From JAFGPJ01 sp964612465 (GTDB lineage Bacteria > Planctomycetota > Phycisphaerae > Sedimentisphaerales > Anaerobacaceae), in contig CAZTDF010000121.1 in NCBI GenBank assembly GCA_964612465.1, positions 1-14,051 on the forward strand: 14,051 nt of DNA, written 5' to 3'. This document shows positions 13,844-14,051 of the stretch, piece after piece (the first letter of the stretch is position 1; every line of letters starts with the position of its first letter). A program made the position numbers and the translations under genes. Below the pieces are notes generated by a model that saw nothing but the letters and a program-made list of their open reading frames with translations, did not search any database and was not told the DNA's origin.

Positions 13844-14051
13844 ACCATAAGCGGAATGCTCCAATTTGGGTTGAACATGAATAGCAACCAGGTCCGAAGA
13901 ACTGACTGCATCCAGAAAGTCCGGGCAATAACGCCCAATTGTCGCTTTGTCAATTACGACATAATCTATCCCCTTCGGCGAAGACTTCACAAATTTCATC
14001 AAATCGTCGTACTTACTGATATTGGGTCTATTTTGAACTCTTACAGCTTCT
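13814..14051 (-). CDS. C-terminal end of a probable PMT/ArnT-like membrane glycosyltransferase
   Basis: The frame is open to the right edge, giving 78 residues of a C-terminus; the ATG and TTG near 14000 are internal codons, not a start. The end reads KYDDLMKFVKSSPKGIDYVV, IGRYCPDFLDAVSSSDL, then GELIVYEVKQ. This strand-helix-strand pattern with Y-x-D-L, G-x-D-(Y/L)-(V/I)-V, C-P-D-F and a final V-Y is seen at the soluble C-terminal tail of many bacterial GT39/PMT-type polytopic glycosyltransferases, which use polyprenyl-phosphate sugars. The plus-strand relic at 5749-5991 has the same pattern. The membrane part lies outside the window, so the family is an inference from the tail. Confidence 0.45.
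   Translation of the reverse strand, partial: EAVRVQNRPNISKYDDLMKFVKSSPKGIDYVVIDKATIGRYCPDFLDAVSSSDLVAIHVQPKLEHSAYGELIVYEVKQ

Overview
The window is one end-to-end stretch of a bacterial surface-polysaccharide (O-antigen or capsule type) biosynthesis locus. All intact genes lie on the minus strand, so transcription runs from position 14051 towards 1. Genes overlap or sit a few to a few tens of bases apart, as in long operons. The Wzx-type flippase, sugar-nucleotide enzymes and CMP-nonulosonate genes suggest a Gram-negative-type bacterium. Base composition is mid-range except in one AT-rich gene. A 100-base run of N marks a draft, probably metagenomic, assembly. I cannot name the lineage from the sequence.

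Right part (14051 to 6404): first the C-terminal end of a large protein, probably a membrane glycosyltransferase of the PMT/ArnT-like type. Then a B12-binding-type radical SAM protein, followed by a nonulosonic (sialic-acid-like) acid set: NeuB-type synthase, NeuC-type hydrolysing 2-epimerase, an AT-rich SAM methyltransferase broken by the assembly gap, a NeuA-type CMP-sugar synthetase, and a Capsule_synth-family (KpsC/KpsS-like) protein. The synthetase and the last protein overlap by 4 bp. Together these would make a UDP-HexNAc-derived nonulosonate, activate it with CMP, and probably transfer it. Whether the sugar is Neu5Ac, legionaminate or something else cannot be fixed here, because no LegB/LegC-type genes are visible.

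Junction (6403 to 5611): about 790 bases without an intact gene. It holds a weak stem-loop after the upstream operon, a plus-strand relic of a glycosyltransferase C-terminus, and a degenerate 21-bp-period direct repeat about 100 bp upstream of gmd. I read this as an operon boundary with a regulatory region and a recombination scar.

Left part (5610 to 1): GDP-mannose 4,6-dehydratase (gmd), a TylC3-type sugar C-methyltransferase, a Gmd-like SDR that lacks the dehydratase Glu, a Wzx flippase, a small SAM methyltransferase, and the first codons of a GT4-type glycosyltransferase. The first three fit a route from GDP-mannose via GDP-4-keto-6-deoxymannose and C-methylation to 4-keto reduction, giving a GDP-linked branched 6-deoxyhexose of the virenose type. 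The flippase would export the finished lipid-linked repeat unit.
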